64,000 bases of DNA from positions 248,001 to 312,000 of the forward strand of contig JAALGZ010000032.1 in NCBI GenBank assembly GCA_015227615.1. The letters are read 5' to 3'. Position numbers and translations under genes: made by a program. Below, in pieces: positions 60,998-64,000 of the stretch; position 1 is the first letter of the stretch; each line of letters opens with the position of its first letter. The notes beneath the pieces are model-generated. The model worked only from the letters and a program-made list of their open reading frames with translations, made no database searches and had not been told where the DNA came from. The DNA comes from Labyrinthula sp. Ha. Its lineage: Eukaryota; Sar; Bigyra; Labyrinthulida; Labyrinthulaceae.

Positions 60998-63900
60998 TAT
61001 AATGTGCCAGAACCTAGATTTCAAAAGTTTTGATATTAAACCTTAGTGTTTTTACCAGCTAAAAATTACCCGTTTCGGGTATCAAGGAAGAAAATATGGG
61101 AAATTTTGTTCGTTATTGGCAAATTTTCATAAAAATCGTTTCAAATAACCAATATATTATAAAATACCAGATTTTAATCAAGTTTCAGGTTATTATTTCC
61201 ATTAGATGATTCTAGATACGTAGTTTCTGCATAAGAGTGGTTCTTTTCGGAAAAGAATGACATTTGTACAGATGCAGGCGGCTAAGTGGGTTCAACTGGA
61301 ATTTTTATATTAAACTTTCTCAGAGTACTTTAAACTAGAACTAAACATCATATAATGTGCCAGAACCTAGATTTCAAAAGTTTTGATATTAAACCTTAGT
61401 GTTTTTACCAGCTAAAAATTACCCGTTTCGGGTATCAAGGAAGAAAATATGGGAAATTTTGTTTGTTATTGGCAAATTTTCATAAAAACTGTTTCAAATA
61501 ACCAATATATTATAAAATACAAGATTTTAATCAAGTTTCAGGTTATTATTTCCATTAGATGATTCTAGATACGTAGTTTCTGCATAAGAGTGGTTCTTTT
61601 CGGAAAAGAATGACATTTGTACAGATGCAGGCGGCTAAGTGGGTTCAACTGGAATTTTTATATTAAACTTTCTCAGAGTACTTTAAACTAGAACTAAACA
61701 TCATATAATGTGCCAGAACCTAGATTTCAAAAGTTTTGATATTAAACTTTAGTGTTTTTACCAGCTAAAAATTACCCGTTTCGGCTATCAAGGAAGAAAA
61801 TATGAGAAATTTTGTTCGTTATTGGCAAATTTTCATAAAAACTGTTTCAAATAACCAATATATTATAAAATACAAGATTTTAATCAAGTTTCAGGTTATT
61901 ATTTCCATTAGATGATTCTAGATACGTAGTTTCTGCATAAGAGTGGTTCTTTTCGGAAAAGAATGACATTTGTACAGATGCAGGCGGCTAAGTGGGTTCA
62001 ACTGGAATTTTTATATTAAACTTTCTCAGAGTACTTTAAACTAGAACTAGACATCATATAATGTGCCAGAACCTAGATTTCAAAAGTTTTGATATTAAAC
62101 TTTAGTGTTTTTGCCAGCTAAAAATTACCCGTTTCGGGTATCAAGGAAGAAAATATGGGAAATTTTGTTCGTTATTGGCAAATTTTCATAAAAATCGTTT
62201 CAAATAACCAATATATTATAAAATACAAGATTTTAATCAAGTTTCAGGTTATTATTTCCATTAGATGATTCTAGATACGTAGTTTCTGCATAAAAGTGGC
62301 TCTTTTCGGAAAAGAATGACATTTGTACAGATGCAGGCTGCTAAGTGGGTTCAACTGGAATTTTTATATTAAACTTTCTCAAAGTACTTTAAACTAGAAC
62401 TAGACATCATATAATGTGCCAGAACCTAGATTTCAAAAGTTTTGATATTAAACTTTAGTGTTTTTGCCAGCTAAAAATTACCCGTTTCGGCTATCAAGGA
62501 AGAAAATATGGGAAATTTTGTTCGTTATTGGCAAATTTTCATAAAAACTGTTTCAAATAACCAATATATTATAAAATACCAGATTTTAATCAAGTTTCAG
62601 GTTATTATTTCCATTAGATGATTCTAGATACGTAGTTTCTGCATAAGAGTGGTTCTTTTCGGAAAAGAATGACATTTGTACAGATGCAGGCGGCTAAGTG
62701 GGTTCAACTGGAATTTTTATATTAAACTTTCTCAGAGTACTTTAAACTAGAACTAGACATCATATAATGTGCCAGAACCTAGATTTCAAAAGTTTTGATA
62801 TTAAACTTTAGTGTTTTTACCAGCTAAAAATTACCCGTTTCGGCTATCAAGGAAGAAAATATGGGAAATTTTGTTCGTTATTGGCAAATTTTCATAAAAA
62901 TCGTTTCAAATAACCAATATATTATAAAATACCAGATTTTAATCAAATTTCAGGTTATTATTTCCATTAGATGATTCTAGATACGTAGTTTCTGCATAAA
63001 AGTGGCTCTTTTCGGAAAAGAATGACATTTGTACAGATGCAGGCTGCTAAGTGGGTTCAACTGGAATTTTTATATTAAACTTTCTCAAAGTACTTTAAAC
63101 TAGAACTAGACATCATATAATGTGCCAGAACCTAGATTTCAAAAGTTTTGATATTAAACTTTAGTGTTTTTACCAGCTAAAAATTACCCGTTTCGGCTAT
63201 CAAGGAAGAAAATATGAGAAATTTTGTTCGTTATTGGCAAATTTTCATAAAAACTGTTTCAAATAACCAATATATTATAAAATACAAGATTTTAATCAAG
63301 TTTCAGGTTATTATTTCCATGAGATGATTCTAGATACGTAGTTTCTGCATAAAAGTGGCTCTTTTCGGAAAAGAATGACATTTGTACAGATGCAGGCGGC
63401 TAAGTGGGTTCAACTGGAATTTTTATATTAAAGTTTCTCAGAGCAATTTGAACTAGAACTAGACATCATATAATGTGCCAGAACCTAGATTTCAAAAGTT
63501 TTGATATTAAACTTTAGTGTTTTTACCAGCTAAAAATTACCCGTTTCGGCTATCAAGGAAGAAAATATGAGAAATTTTGTTCGTTATTGGCAAATTTTCA
63601 TAAAAACTGTTTCAAATAACCAATATATTATAAAATACAAGATTTTAATCAAGTTTCAGGTTATTATTTCCATTAGATGATTCTAGATACGTAGTTTCTG
63701 CATAAGAGTGGTTCTTTTCGGAAAAGAATGACATTTGTACAGATGCAGGCGGCTAAGTGGGTTCAACTGGAATTTTTATATTAAACTTTCTCAGAGTACT
63801 TTAAACTAGAACTAGACATCATATAATGTGCCAGAACCTAGATTTCAAAAGTTTTGATATTAAACTTTAGTGTTTTTGCCAGCTAAAAATTACCCGTTTC

Positions 63901-64000
63901 GGCTATCAAGGAAGAAAATATGGGAAATTTTGTTCGTTATTGGCAAATTTTCATAAAAACTGTTTCAAATAACCAATATATTATAAAATACCAGATTTTA

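Larger units (their letters stand above)
49241..64000 (+). repeat. Satellite array, 353-bp monomer, about 42 copies
   Basis: From TTTTCGGAAAAGAATGACAT at 49,241 to the end of the window the sequence repeats head to tail every 353 bp: the GAATGACATTTG word recurs at 49,253, 49,606, 49,959, 50,313 and 50,666. One early copy has one extra base. Copies differ by only a few percent and share a limited set of variant sites (CGGGTATC or CGGCTATC, AGAGTACTTTAAA or AGAGCAATTTGAA, GCATAAAAG, GCATAAGAG or GCAAAAAAG), so they fall into mixed subtypes. No open frame runs through the unit. The array continues past the window. A centromeric or heterochromatic role is possible but not shown. Confidence 0.97.

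Noticed and set aside
49241-64000. CENP-B box in the satellite
   Set aside because: No 17-bp site fits the TTCG....A..CGGG core on either strand; the nearest words match only part of it.
49241-64000. CRISPR-like repeat-spacer array
   Set aside because: The repeats are contiguous 353-bp monomers with no unique spacers, in a eukaryotic context.

Overview
This is a eukaryotic nuclear window. It is AT-rich, the standard stop codons are used, and spliceosomal introns are very short: three can be placed, two of 29 nt and one of 30 nt, all GT...TAG. It also carries non-LTR and LTR retroelements and a long satellite array. No gene fixes the lineage. Intact host genes with tiny introns, a Mog1 homologue, a possible Cox14-like protein, a Cys-rich family that I recall from diverse protists, and several unusual domain fusions suggest a protist or an early-diverging relative of fungi or animals.

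Layout. 1-1.3 kb: decayed LINE reverse transcriptase. 1.3-12.2 kb: gene desert. 12.2-13.75 kb: compact island with Mog1 (minus), a small membrane protein (plus) and a three-exon Cys-rich gene (minus). 13.75-17.9 kb: non-coding, with a possible pogo-like transposon fossil. 17.9-21.3 kb: a convergent pair, an RBM45-like RNA-binding protein (plus) and a TB2/DP1/HVA22-RhoGEF fusion (minus). 21.3-30.2 kb: second desert. 30.2-33.8 kb: a steroid 5-alpha-reductase-type enzyme, then a two-domain nucleoside phosphorylase / MTA-SAH-type deaminase with one 29-nt intron. 34.5-43.5 kb: a broken Ty3/gypsy chromodomain element with 226/224-bp LTRs, containing a nested LINE insertion and, between chromodomain and 3' LTR, a stretch resembling an MT-A70 adenine methyltransferase. 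43.5-49.2 kb: relics and low-complexity DNA. 49.24 kb to the window end: about 42 tandem copies of a 353-bp satellite with higher-order duplication.

Biology. The most notable host gene appears to combine two consecutive steps of a deamination route for methylthioadenosine salvage: deaminase, then an N-terminal phosphorylase whose base-site motif looks like that of 6-oxopurine enzymes. The RhoGEF fusion would tie Rho activation to curved ER membrane. The most notable mobile-element observation is the methyltransferase-like cargo in a Ty3/gypsy element, analogous to the cytosine methyltransferases known from some other eukaryotic retrotransposons. The other genes are housekeeping (Ran cycle, RNA binding, lipid reduction) and show no operon-like link.
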